NCBI RefSeq assembly: GCF_014652535.1
Contig: NZ_BMYZ01000001.1
Coordinates: 2,046,001 to 2,110,000 of the forward strand
Origin: Cellvibrio zantedeschiae
Lineage (GTDB): Bacteria > Pseudomonadota > Gammaproteobacteria > Pseudomonadales > Cellvibrionaceae
Direction: 5' to 3'
Length of the DNA: 64,000 nucleotides
Each line of letters begins with the position of its first letter. Within the stretch, counting starts at the first letter, position 1. The translations under genes were made by a program, and so were the position numbers. Of the stretch, positions 44,270 to 52,874 are shown one piece after another. The notes under the pieces were generated by a model. The model worked only from the letters and a program-made list of their open reading frames with translations. It did not search any database and was not told the origin of the DNA.

Positions 44270-45142
44270 CTAAAGACTTTTTGGATCTATCCACAAGTCT
44301 GCGCGATCAATAGGTGTTTCCTTGGAATTGAATGGATTGTCCAACGGAATCACCAAACGATTTTTCAAATCACCTTTAGCAATGGCTTCCTGTACGCTAG
44401 GTGCGGTTAAAAAAACTTTTTCGAAAGAGCCATCCGCAATCGCGCGGTTTAAACCCAACTCCAAATCACGTGCCAGTGCCTTATTTTTTTTGCTTACAAA
44501 TAAGTAGAAATCCATTTTGTAAACCAGCATTAAACGTTTTTCTACTGTCAGGTTTAACGCGGGGCGCTTTTCAACTTCACTAAATGGCTCGAATACAGCG
44601 CGAGGAAAAGCATCGAACCGACCACCATCTAACATATGAAACAAGTTTTGGTATTTTGTGGTTTTGACAACTTTCAAACCATTAGCTTCCAAAACTTTGG
44701 TATCAATCCAGGCAGTGCCCTGCCCCAACGGAATTTGGCGCAAATCATTGATGTCTTTTACCTTATCAAATTTAGCCTGGTCACCTTTGCGAATAATCAG
44801 GAACCTGTGGCCTAACAAACCTTTAAACATAGGGATTCTTACAGGCTCAACCGATTCTTCCAATTCCTTACTCGTTCCCGCCCACATAATATCCAGCTGC
44901 CCATTAAGCGTATCTTCCACAAGACGAGTCTGGGTCATATCCTCGGCAACTGGCTGAAATTCTACTTTGCGGCCCAAGTGTTCAAACGCCAATTTAATCA
45001 TACTGGCCATATAAGGCCCGTTGGGGTCGGCATCTGACAAATTGATTTTATAAGTTTCTGCGGAAGCAGAAGAAAGGCTCACCATCATCAAGGCGACGAT
45101 AGATAATAAGGTTGAAAACAATTTACCCATTTTTACGCTCAT
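44270..45142 (-). CDS. Periplasmic solute-binding protein, family 3-like, orphan
   Basis: A 290-residue exported protein with a signal peptide (about residues 1-28, cut near ASA|ET). The mature part has the bilobed SBP_bac_3 layout (YKINLSDADPNGPYMASMIKLAFEHLG in parts; RLVEDTLNGQLDIMWAGTS; LGQGTAWIDTKVLEANG; KKNKALARDLELGLNRAI). No permease or ATPase gene is next to it, so it may act as a sensor or ligand-binding factor and not in a transporter. ATG 45142 is chosen with GGGG upstream; ATG 45130 is another candidate. It sits between lldD and the GH35 gene but ends at its own terminator. Confidence 0.82.
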   Translation of the reverse strand: MSVKMGKLFSTLLSIVALMMVSLSSASAETYKINLSDADPNGPYMASMIKLAFEHLGRKVEFQPVAEDMTQTRLVEDTLNGQLDIMWAGTSKELEESVEPVRIPMFKGLLGHRFLIIRKGDQAKFDKVKDINDLRQIPLGQGTAWIDTKVLEANGLKVVKTTKYQNLFHMLDGGRFDAFPRAVFEPFSEVEKRPALNLTVEKRLMLVYKMDFYLFVSKKNKALARDLELGLNRAIADGSFEKVFLTAPSVQEAIAKGDLKNRLVIPLDNPFNSKETPIDRADLWIDPKSL

Positions 45143-45235
45143 TACGAACAACCCCAAAGTTACATGCTTAAAGTATAGCCAGATTAAATCCATCTCGAGT
45201 TTAGTTTTGCTAAGAATCGGGTTACATATCTGAAC

Positions 45236-45269
45236 AAAAAAAAACCCTCTGCGGCTGGCGACAGAGGGT
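45236..45269 (-). terminator. Terminator after the GH35 gene
   Basis: Minus-strand ACCCTCTG / CAGAGGGT stem followed by a run of nine T residues, about 70 bp past the GH35 stop codon. Confidence 0.85.
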
Positions 45270-45340
45270 CCTTATAGTCACGATGAACTTAATTACGTTG
45301 AATCTTATAGAAGCTTAGTACACTTTTTCCAAGCGCGTAA

Positions 45341-47038
45341 TTATTTTACTTTATAGGTTGCCATTCGCACTTTTAACACATGTGGACGCTTCGCAAAGTT
45401 CAACCCCCAATCTGTCTGGTCGCCATTCCAAACTCGCTCCATCACCCATTTACCCTTTTCAAAATGACCTTCTTCAATACGGTCAATCATGTATTTTGAA
45501 TCTTTAATTTCGGTAGAAGGCTTAAATTCAACACGAGCTTTAAATGCAGTAACCAAATATTCATTCTCACTCAATTGCGCGATTAAGGCGCCGCCGCTGG
45601 CTACATCATTTCCTACGGGTGGCGATGTAAAAAACATCGGGCGACCATAGGTCACTTCTGCATTCCACCTACCTAAATCTAAAGTCTGCGTTACAGCTTC
45701 TGCAATTTTTTTACTAGCGGCTTCTTTTTCCTCTTTGGTTGCATCAGGCTTCGCCGCCAATTTTTTAAGCGCATCAGTAGTAACAGGCTCTGACGCTCCC
45801 CATACATTATTTTCAAAACTTAATTTAGCCCACTCGCGAGCCATAGGTGCAAGTACGCGATAGTGTTGCGCAAAGTTTTCGATGGTTTCTTCATCATATT
45901 TATCTGCACCAAGGGGATAATTCACGTAATCAGTGTCGTCCATACCAAAAGGAGCAAAACCCACGGCGCCTTTACCAAGAGCATCAAAAAAGTAGCGCGC
46001 ATAAGGTTGGCTGTTTCCAATTTCGGGAACAAAAAGTGGATTGTCGTTACGTGAATATTGTTCCAACCATTTCAACACTGTTTTGTGATCTGGATTATAA
46101 ATATCCGGAGCTACTGCATCCAAACTTGGTGCTGCTGCTTTCCAAATGTGAATTACATTATCAGTTGCACCACCTTTCTCCCAAAAGGTTGGGTTGAAAG
46201 GATCGCGCAAAGCAACATTGGTATACATGGGTAAGGGTTTGATTGCTTTACCTGCAGAAGCTAATTCCTCGCAAAATTTGGCAATGTAATAGGCATGGAA
46301 AAATTCATCCGCATCTTTACCAAAAACTTCTGGCCAAGTGCCTGCCTTAACGCCAATTTTTTTAACGAGTTCTGCAGGAATTGGAGCGTTAAATACAGCA
46401 TTTGCCATAGTGGAATAATCGCGGTCTGCACCCCAGGTGCCAGCTTCGTTTTGTACCTGTACCATGATGACTGTATTTTTTTCATCTACTTTTTTCAAAT
46501 GCGTCATCAATTGTAGAAACGCCTTTTTATCAGCCGCAAGCGTATTTTTTCCCAAGGGCGATAACGAATTCAAGGTGTCGCCGGTTTTGGTAACTACGCG
46601 TGGAAAACGTTCGTTATTTAATTTAACCCATGCCGGAGTGTAGTGCGGTGCATTATTTTTCCAGCTACCGAACCACAATAAAACCAAACGTGCATTATGT
46701 TCACGCGCTTGCTGCAACAATGTATCAACATAAGAAAAATCAAACTTGCCCTCAGTCGGTTCAATTTGTTCCCAGGCAACAGGAATTTCCAAGGTGTTGG
46801 CGTGCATTTTTTCAAAACTTGGCCAAACATATTTTAAGGTGTCTGGATAATTGCTGGAGTTATTTGCCTGCATAGCCAACATTAAAAAAGGTTCGCCATC
46901 TACCATGAGCGCATGGCGACCATTTTTAGAGACAAATTCCGGAGTTGATGCTGCTTGCGCACCCATTGAATTCAGCATAAAACCGAATACCGCCACAGCA
47001 GAAATAAGGGTTCGACGGAGACTTAACAACTTAAACAT
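45341..47038 (-). CDS. bgl35A: GH35 beta-galactosidase with DUF5597 C-terminus (Bgl35A-like)
   Basis: A 565-residue exported glycosidase. Signal peptide about residues 1-29 (cut near AQA|AS). The GH35 barrel covers about 30-390: RHALMVDGEPFLMLAMQANN, general acid Glu198 in VQVQNEAGTWG, nucleophile Glu339 in LFVPEIGNSQ. The DUF5597 C-terminal domain runs to the end. This architecture matches Bgl35A of Cellvibrio japonicus, which removes galactose from galactosylated xyloglucan fragments. Start has GAGGT nine bases upstream. It is followed, on the same strand upstream, by the TonB receptor and GH95 genes. A general beta-galactosidase role cannot be excluded. Confidence 0.88.
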   Translation of the reverse strand: MFKLLSLRRTLISAVAVFGFMLNSMGAQAASTPEFVSKNGRHALMVDGEPFLMLAMQANNSSNYPDTLKYVWPSFEKMHANTLEIPVAWEQIEPTEGKFDFSYVDTLLQQAREHNARLVLLWFGSWKNNAPHYTPAWVKLNNERFPRVVTKTGDTLNSLSPLGKNTLAADKKAFLQLMTHLKKVDEKNTVIMVQVQNEAGTWGADRDYSTMANAVFNAPIPAELVKKIGVKAGTWPEVFGKDADEFFHAYYIAKFCEELASAGKAIKPLPMYTNVALRDPFNPTFWEKGGATDNVIHIWKAAAPSLDAVAPDIYNPDHKTVLKWLEQYSRNDNPLFVPEIGNSQPYARYFFDALGKGAVGFAPFGMDDTDYVNYPLGADKYDEETIENFAQHYRVLAPMAREWAKLSFENNVWGASEPVTTDALKKLAAKPDATKEEKEAASKKIAEAVTQTLDLGRWNAEVTYGRPMFFTSPPVGNDVASGGALIAQLSENEYLVTAFKARVEFKPSTEIKDSKYMIDRIEEGHFEKGKWVMERVWNGDQTDWGLNFAKRPHVLKVRMATYKVK

Positions 47039-47211
47039 AGAGACCTCGGTTGGATGTTTTTATTGTTGATGATTACGAATAGACAAGAATTCTATATTAG
47101 CAAATTCATCGCTTATGCCCAGCACAACAATCTTAAATAAATGTCAAAAATAAACCCTGTAGCGCTTTTCACGATACAGGGTTTATCGATGCATCAAAAT
47201 AGCAAACTAAA

Positions 47212-50106
47212 TTAGAACTTAGCTCTCAAACTAATTGAGTAACGAGCATCTTGCGCATAGGAATATGCAACATGATCGCCTGCTTTATTTTGATCCATAA
47301 TACCGATGGTTTTTGCTTTCAACAGGTTACTGGCTTCCAGGGTAACTGTGTAGTTATCCATGAAGGTGTAGCCAATAGATGCATCCAATTGACCGTAATC
47401 ATCGTTGTAAATCGGGATAGCGGCTTTACCAGATCCGTCAGGGAAATCAGGATTGAATCCGTTGCTGCCCCAGGCGATCAAGTATTTGCTACGCCATGAA
47501 TAAGCCAAGCGCGCAGAGATGCCATCCTTTTCATACATTCCCACAACGTTGAATGCATTTTTAGACAACTGATCGATTGGCATTTGGCCATATCGAGTTT
47601 TATCGGTGTCTATAGGACCCGCACCAGTTCCAGTACCAGGTTCAGGCAGTGGAATATTAGCTTTGCTATCGATATAGGTGTAGTTTACATCTACGCCAAG
47701 GCCATCAAATGGAGCAGGCAAAGTGTCGAAAAATTTGCTTACGCCAAATTCAGCACCGTTGATATCACCTGAACCTACATTAGCTAACCAAGTGCCCTCT
47801 CCTACATATCCATTGACATTAAAGTTTGAGCTACCTCTTCTAAAGAAGTTATCCACTTTTTTGTTAAACAGTGCTAAGTGCGCCATGCCGCCTTTATCAT
47901 CAAAATACCACTCAGCCGAAAGATCGAATTGATTTGCAGTCATTGGCTCCAAATATGGATTAGTATCATGAGTTAAAGTATAGACGTAATCACTAACGTT
48001 ATTTGAAGAAGTCAAACCTTCTCTTAGATTAGCACCTAATGTAATTCGAGCTTGCATGTCTGAGAAACTTGGAGCCCAAATCGCTTTAGACGCGGCAAAA
48101 CGAATGAACACATCATCTGTTGCTTTCATTCTCAAGTTAAAACTTGGTAACACGTGTGTATAATCATTCTTAGCATCAAAAGGAGCTGCGCTATCTGGAA
48201 GAACAACAGTCCCATTTGCTGTTTTAGTTAACTTCGTTATTAAATATCCATGAGCAACGTTATCAGTTTGGACAACACGCACACCGAAGTTACCGTCAAC
48301 AGGCATAGACAAATCGTCGAAGCCGTAGTTAACCATCACGTAACCTGATGCTGTTTTTTCTTCCTGGGTATTTCTATAAGCCTCGTTTTTCAACGCGTTC
48401 TTATCATTACCGCAATACCAATCGTTACAGCCTGCGTTTACACCTTCAGTAGTTGCCCAGAAGTTTTTCACCGCATTTTCGGAATAAATGTAACCCGCTG
48501 CAGGAACTTGCACATCACCGCGTTGGAAATTATTGAACGAATACAGAGCCAGGTATTTATTGGCTTGATCCGCAGTAACTTTGGTAATTTGGTTTCTGTT
48601 ACCACCGCCCGCAGTCCATGAATCATAACGGGTTTTCCAATCGTAACCAGTGTTGATATTGTCAGCGGTTTTCTCTGAATAACGCGCACCGGCTTTAACA
48701 GATTTAATGATGGAATCATCAAAACTATATTCAGCATCAAAGCGACCGGTTTTTGCATCTGCCTCGTTACGCTCGAAGTGAGTCATAGCCTGACCAAGCG
48801 TGTAGTTCGCGTAATTGGTCATGTACTTCGGATCAATATAAATAGATGCGTCTTCCGTACCTACACCTTCCAAGCGAGCAGTTGGCGGGAACAAAATAAC
48901 GCCGAGCGTGTAGTCATCTTTGGTGGCTTCTGCTTTTACGTATTGCAAATCAGCAGAGAATTTCCAGTGATCATCTGGAGACCATTTAATGCCGGTAGAA
49001 TAATCAGTGGTGGTGGAAGTTCCTGGTGTCCAACGTGTACTGGTACCAAAGTTCAAACCCCAATCCGCAGGATTAGCAACGGTAACATCACCCGAAATCA
49101 TTTCGCCGTTTGCGCCGTATTGCCAATTTTTGGGGCTGGCAGGAACTATAGCGTTATCGCCGTTTGCGCTATTTAAAAAGAACGCGTTTTCATCGTATTC
49201 TGATTTAAGTTTGCTTTGGAAACCCGTCAAATAAATTTCGGTTTGATCGTTAGGTGCCCATTGGAACGCAGCATACTTACCATCGCGTTGACTGAAATAA
49301 TCGTTGCGACGCCAATCCACACCTTTGGAAACCCACTCAGCTTTTCCGTCAATAGTTCTTGGCAAGAATGGACGTGAGTAAACCTGATCTGAGCGGCTAG
49401 CTAATTTAGATGTTGATAAATCGATTAAGAAACCGAATTCGCCTGCATCAGTAGACCAGCGATTGCTGTACAAGCCAGAGTATTCGCCGTTGGTTTCTTT
49501 AATTTGATCACCGTAGTTACCTTTGATGGTGAAACTTGCCAACTGGCCTGCCGAATCAAACGGCATACGAGTGCGCAAATTCACAGTACCGCCCAAGCCG
49601 CCTTCAATCATATCGGCAGATGGACTTTTGTAAGTATCTACGGCGTACATCAATTCCGCAGGAACATCTTCAAAGCTCAAGCCACGGCCACTTGCTGCAG
49701 AGAAAACATCGCGGCCATTTAATTCGGCGCGAACTTGCGTTAAACCACGAATCGCCACACCACTACCTTCAGCGGCAGGGTGTTCTGCATCGTTGTTGGT
49801 GTAGCGACCAACGGAAACGCCCGGTACACGTTGCAAGGCTTCGGTCACGCTGCGATCCGGTAATTTACCAATATCTTCTGCAACAATTGAGTCCACTATA
49901 ACGTTAGACTTTTTCTTAACTTCTTGTGCACTTTGCACACTGGCACGCTGGCCAGTGATTACAATCTCTTCGGTTCCTTCAGCGGCTTCTGCGGCAAATG
50001 CCTGCATGGAGCCCATAGCACCGAACACCAGCGACATGCTTGACGCAAGCTTGATGTATACCGGCAACCTCTTTTTCAAAAATGTTTGTTGGTTTTTATT
50101 TATCAT
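47212..50106 (-). CDS. TonB-dependent receptor (carbohydrate type)
   Basis: A 964-residue outer-membrane receptor. Signal peptide to about residue 39 (MQAFAAEA). TonB-box-like EEIVITGQRAS near residues 46-56, plug domain about 65-190 (VAEDIGKLPDRSVTEALQRVPGVSV in parts, GSGVAIRGLTQVRAELNGRDVFS in parts), then the 22-strand barrel ending in YSISLRAKF with a terminal Phe. It belongs to the large carbohydrate-linked TonB receptor group (TIGR01782 type). RBS CTGGAG precedes the ATG. Between the GH35 and GH95 genes, it is the likely importer of fucosylated xyloglucan oligosaccharides. Confidence 0.95.
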   Translation of the reverse strand: MINKNQQTFLKKRLPVYIKLASSMSLVFGAMGSMQAFAAEAAEGTEEIVITGQRASVQSAQEVKKKSNVIVDSIVAEDIGKLPDRSVTEALQRVPGVSVGRYTNNDAEHPAAEGSGVAIRGLTQVRAELNGRDVFSAASGRGLSFEDVPAELMYAVDTYKSPSADMIEGGLGGTVNLRTRMPFDSAGQLASFTIKGNYGDQIKETNGEYSGLYSNRWSTDAGEFGFLIDLSTSKLASRSDQVYSRPFLPRTIDGKAEWVSKGVDWRRNDYFSQRDGKYAAFQWAPNDQTEIYLTGFQSKLKSEYDENAFFLNSANGDNAIVPASPKNWQYGANGEMISGDVTVANPADWGLNFGTSTRWTPGTSTTTDYSTGIKWSPDDHWKFSADLQYVKAEATKDDYTLGVILFPPTARLEGVGTEDASIYIDPKYMTNYANYTLGQAMTHFERNEADAKTGRFDAEYSFDDSIIKSVKAGARYSEKTADNINTGYDWKTRYDSWTAGGGNRNQITKVTADQANKYLALYSFNNFQRGDVQVPAAGYIYSENAVKNFWATTEGVNAGCNDWYCGNDKNALKNEAYRNTQEEKTASGYVMVNYGFDDLSMPVDGNFGVRVVQTDNVAHGYLITKLTKTANGTVVLPDSAAPFDAKNDYTHVLPSFNLRMKATDDVFIRFAASKAIWAPSFSDMQARITLGANLREGLTSSNNVSDYVYTLTHDTNPYLEPMTANQFDLSAEWYFDDKGGMAHLALFNKKVDNFFRRGSSNFNVNGYVGEGTWLANVGSGDINGAEFGVSKFFDTLPAPFDGLGVDVNYTYIDSKANIPLPEPGTGTGAGPIDTDKTRYGQMPIDQLSKNAFNVVGMYEKDGISARLAYSWRSKYLIAWGSNGFNPDFPDGSGKAAIPIYNDDYGQLDASIGYTFMDNYTVTLEASNLLKAKTIGIMDQNKAGDHVAYSYAQDARYSISLRAKF

Positions 50107-50225
50107 TGTCTTTCTCCAGTTAAAATAATTTGAAACTACCCCTAGATATTCACGTCACTTATTGTTGTGACTGCCTTGCAACTCCCACACTCCTTCTTAA
50201 CCATCGCGCGATATTTAAAAAGCCA

Positions 50226-52631
50226 CTACTCGCTTTTGGTTAAGATGTAAGTTTTTCCTGCTTCTGCTGCAAAAGTTCCTGAATCACCTTTCACGTCTAT
50301 AGCAATTTTTTTGCCGCTGTTTTTTTCAATCAGCGCAAATGATTTTTCCAACAAGGAATTTTTCAGCGTGACCTGACCACTTAATCCTGAAGTTAATTGC
50401 GCCTCCTGCAGCAAACCCTTTTCCCAGCGCATGTCGATCACCCAATTACCACGAGCACGCAAACCTTTTACAGCACCAGTGGCCCATACTTTTGGTAGCG
50501 CAGGAAGTAATTGAATTTGATTGTTTTGACTTTGTAACAACATCTCGGCAACACCAGCAGTTGCGCCGAAATTGCCATCAATTTGGAATGGTGGATGGTT
50601 GTCCCACAAATTTGGCAAAGTGCTAATGGTGAGCTGCTCAGATAATACTTTGTGCGCGCGATCTCCATCGAGCAAACGCGCCCATAAATTAACTTTCCAG
50701 GCTTGCGACCAGCCGGTTCCGCCGTCACCGCGCGCATTTAATGTTGTGCGCGCCGCTTGTAATAATTCGGGCGTTTTTGAAGCATCAATTTGATGCCCGG
50801 GATGCAAAGCAAACAAATGTGAAACATGGCGATGCTGATTTTTTGGATCATCAATATCCTGCTTCCATTCCTGCAACTGCCCCCACTTGCCAACACGTAA
50901 ACCAGAATCCAGATTTGCAAGAACGTCTGCCGTTTGTTGTGCGAATTTTTTATCCCCCAAAATCGCTGCGGCTTCGGATGTGTTGCGCAACACATCAAAC
51001 ACAATTTGTTGCGACATAGCAGCAGCAACTACGAAAGGCCCATGCTCTGGTGAAAAACTGGGCGACACTACCCATTTACCGTCGCGTGGATCTTTTACTA
51101 AAGTATCCAACCAAAATTGTGCTGCACCTTTCATTAAGGGATAGGCACGCTCGCGCAGAAATTTTTTATCGCCAGTGAATAAATAGTGCTCGTAATAATG
51201 TTGCGCCATCCAGGCTCCCGCTTCGGGTTGCCAAAAAGCAGTTGGCCATTCAATAACGCCAGCGAAACCCCAAACGTTGGTGTTGAGGAAAAGTGTCCAG
51301 CCATTTGCGCCCAGGATTTGTTTGGCAGCAATTTGGCCAGGAGCAACCAGTGAATCAACAAAATCAAAAAGTGGTGGTAATGTTTCTTGCAAGTTAGTGG
51401 TTTCAGCCAACCAGTAATTCATCTGCAAATTAATATTTACGTGATAATCATCGTTCCATGGCGGAGTGTTGGTCCGATTCCAAACACCTTGCAGGTTGGC
51501 AGGCAGAGAACCCTGGCGTGAAGACGAAATAATAAGATAGCGACCAAACTGAAAATAAGTTGCTTCCAACGTGCGATCTAAATTCGCGTTACCTTTGCGA
51601 TAACCTGCTAACAACTCTGGTGTCGTTAATTGATTTTCAGTTTGACCAACATCCAGGGAGACGCGATTAAATAGCTTTTGATAATCGGTTTGATGATTTT
51701 TCAGAAGTTGCTCAAAAGATTTTTTTCCAGCTTTATCTAACTTGCTGGCAACCGCAGCGTGCGGATCTTTGCCGCGATAAACAGGATATTGCTGTGCGTA
51801 ATTGGTACCGGCACTTAAAATGATTAGCGCTGAATCTGCAGCAGTAACTTCAACTACCTTGTCTTTATTAAGGACGTGGTTGTCTGCAATGACTTGTACA
51901 GCTGCTTCATACAGCAAACCATTATCATTCAATGCACCTTGCGCACTGATACGGCCATCTTTAACTTGAGTTTTCAGGCTACGGTTATCAGGGATCGTTA
52001 ACGCAGCTGTAAAATTAATTTTTTTAGGTTGATCCGCACTGAGACGAACCGCAATCACACCATCGGGAAAGCTCGCAAAATATTCACGCAGATAATGAAC
52101 GCCGTCCTGTGTATAGGTCACGCGAATCAAGCCATTATCTAAATCTAATTCACGACGATAATCTTTAACTGCTGAGGCTTGCGGAAAACCTAGCGTGAGT
52201 TCTCCAAAATTTTGATAGTCGCCATAACCTGTTGTTTTATGACCAAGTTCCTTCGCGACTGCCTCTGGGTCCATTTCACCCTTTTCAGCCAAGGCTTTAC
52301 GCACCGCAGCTAATTTTGAAATTTGCGATTCCGCAGCAATACCAAAGTCGTAACCCTGCTTTGAGCCGGGGCCGCCAGTCCACAGTGTCTTTTCGTTAAA
52401 TTGCAGATGCTCGACATCGACGCCACCCATTACCACCGCACCTAATGCGCCATTACCAATCGGTAGGCCTTCGCGCTCCCAGTCGGTAGCAGGTTTATCA
52501 AAGGTAATTTTCAAAGCAGGCGCAGAGATTTCGGCAGCAAAGGCTAGCGATTGGGCACTCAAAAGCACGAGCAGTAGACTCGGCCGGTGCAAGTAGAAAC
52601 GATGAAATGCCGCTAATAATCTATCCCACAT
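50226..52631 (-). CDS. afc95A: GH95 alpha-L-fucosidase (Afc95A-like)
   Basis: An 801-residue exported enzyme; signal peptide about residues 12-33 (cut near AFA|AE). GH95 layout: N-terminal beta domain (about 38-280), linker, (alpha/alpha)6 barrel (about 330-700), C-terminal beta domain. Catalytic-site residues typical of the family are in place: Asn399 and Asn401 in YHVNINLQMNYW, Glu529 in SPSFSPEHGPF and Asp685 in PFQIDGNFGATAG. The family inverts alpha-1,2-L-fucosidic bonds, such as those on xyloglucan. RBS AGGT lies nine bases before ATG. It releases the L-fucose that the neighbouring catabolic cluster would use. Confidence 0.93.
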   Translation of the reverse strand: MWDRLLAAFHRFYLHRPSLLLVLLSAQSLAFAAEISAPALKITFDKPATDWEREGLPIGNGALGAVVMGGVDVEHLQFNEKTLWTGGPGSKQGYDFGIAAESQISKLAAVRKALAEKGEMDPEAVAKELGHKTTGYGDYQNFGELTLGFPQASAVKDYRRELDLDNGLIRVTYTQDGVHYLREYFASFPDGVIAVRLSADQPKKINFTAALTIPDNRSLKTQVKDGRISAQGALNDNGLLYEAAVQVIADNHVLNKDKVVEVTAADSALIILSAGTNYAQQYPVYRGKDPHAAVASKLDKAGKKSFEQLLKNHQTDYQKLFNRVSLDVGQTENQLTTPELLAGYRKGNANLDRTLEATYFQFGRYLIISSSRQGSLPANLQGVWNRTNTPPWNDDYHVNINLQMNYWLAETTNLQETLPPLFDFVDSLVAPGQIAAKQILGANGWTLFLNTNVWGFAGVIEWPTAFWQPEAGAWMAQHYYEHYLFTGDKKFLRERAYPLMKGAAQFWLDTLVKDPRDGKWVVSPSFSPEHGPFVVAAAMSQQIVFDVLRNTSEAAAILGDKKFAQQTADVLANLDSGLRVGKWGQLQEWKQDIDDPKNQHRHVSHLFALHPGHQIDASKTPELLQAARTTLNARGDGGTGWSQAWKVNLWARLLDGDRAHKVLSEQLTISTLPNLWDNHPPFQIDGNFGATAGVAEMLLQSQNNQIQLLPALPKVWATGAVKGLRARGNWVIDMRWEKGLLQEAQLTSGLSGQVTLKNSLLEKSFALIEKNSGKKIAIDVKGDSGTFAAEAGKTYILTKSE

Positions 52632-52821
52632 AGATGTACCTGTAATTTTTATGAAGTGTGGAATTAAAGAATTTGTCGTATATATGGTATTTATGACTAT
52701 TTGCAGTATATTAAGATAACTTTTTTATAGATGCAATATTTATTACTTATAATAACTTCAAATAAACTTATTTTTGCAGATGAAATTTTAAGCAGAATTT
52801 AAGGTGTAAAACGAAGGGAGT

Positions 52822-52847
52822 AAGGTCACCTACTTACAGGTGACCTT
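52822..52847. other. Hairpin downstream of the tryptophan halogenase-like gene
   Basis: AAGGTCACCT and AGGTGACCTT form a 10-bp perfect stem with a 6-nt loop, 27 bp past the halogenase-like stop. It lacks a clear T-tract on the minus strand, so termination is uncertain. Confidence 0.5.
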
Positions 52848-52874
52848 CTTTCAATGGCGGAAGCAAAGCGCCTG

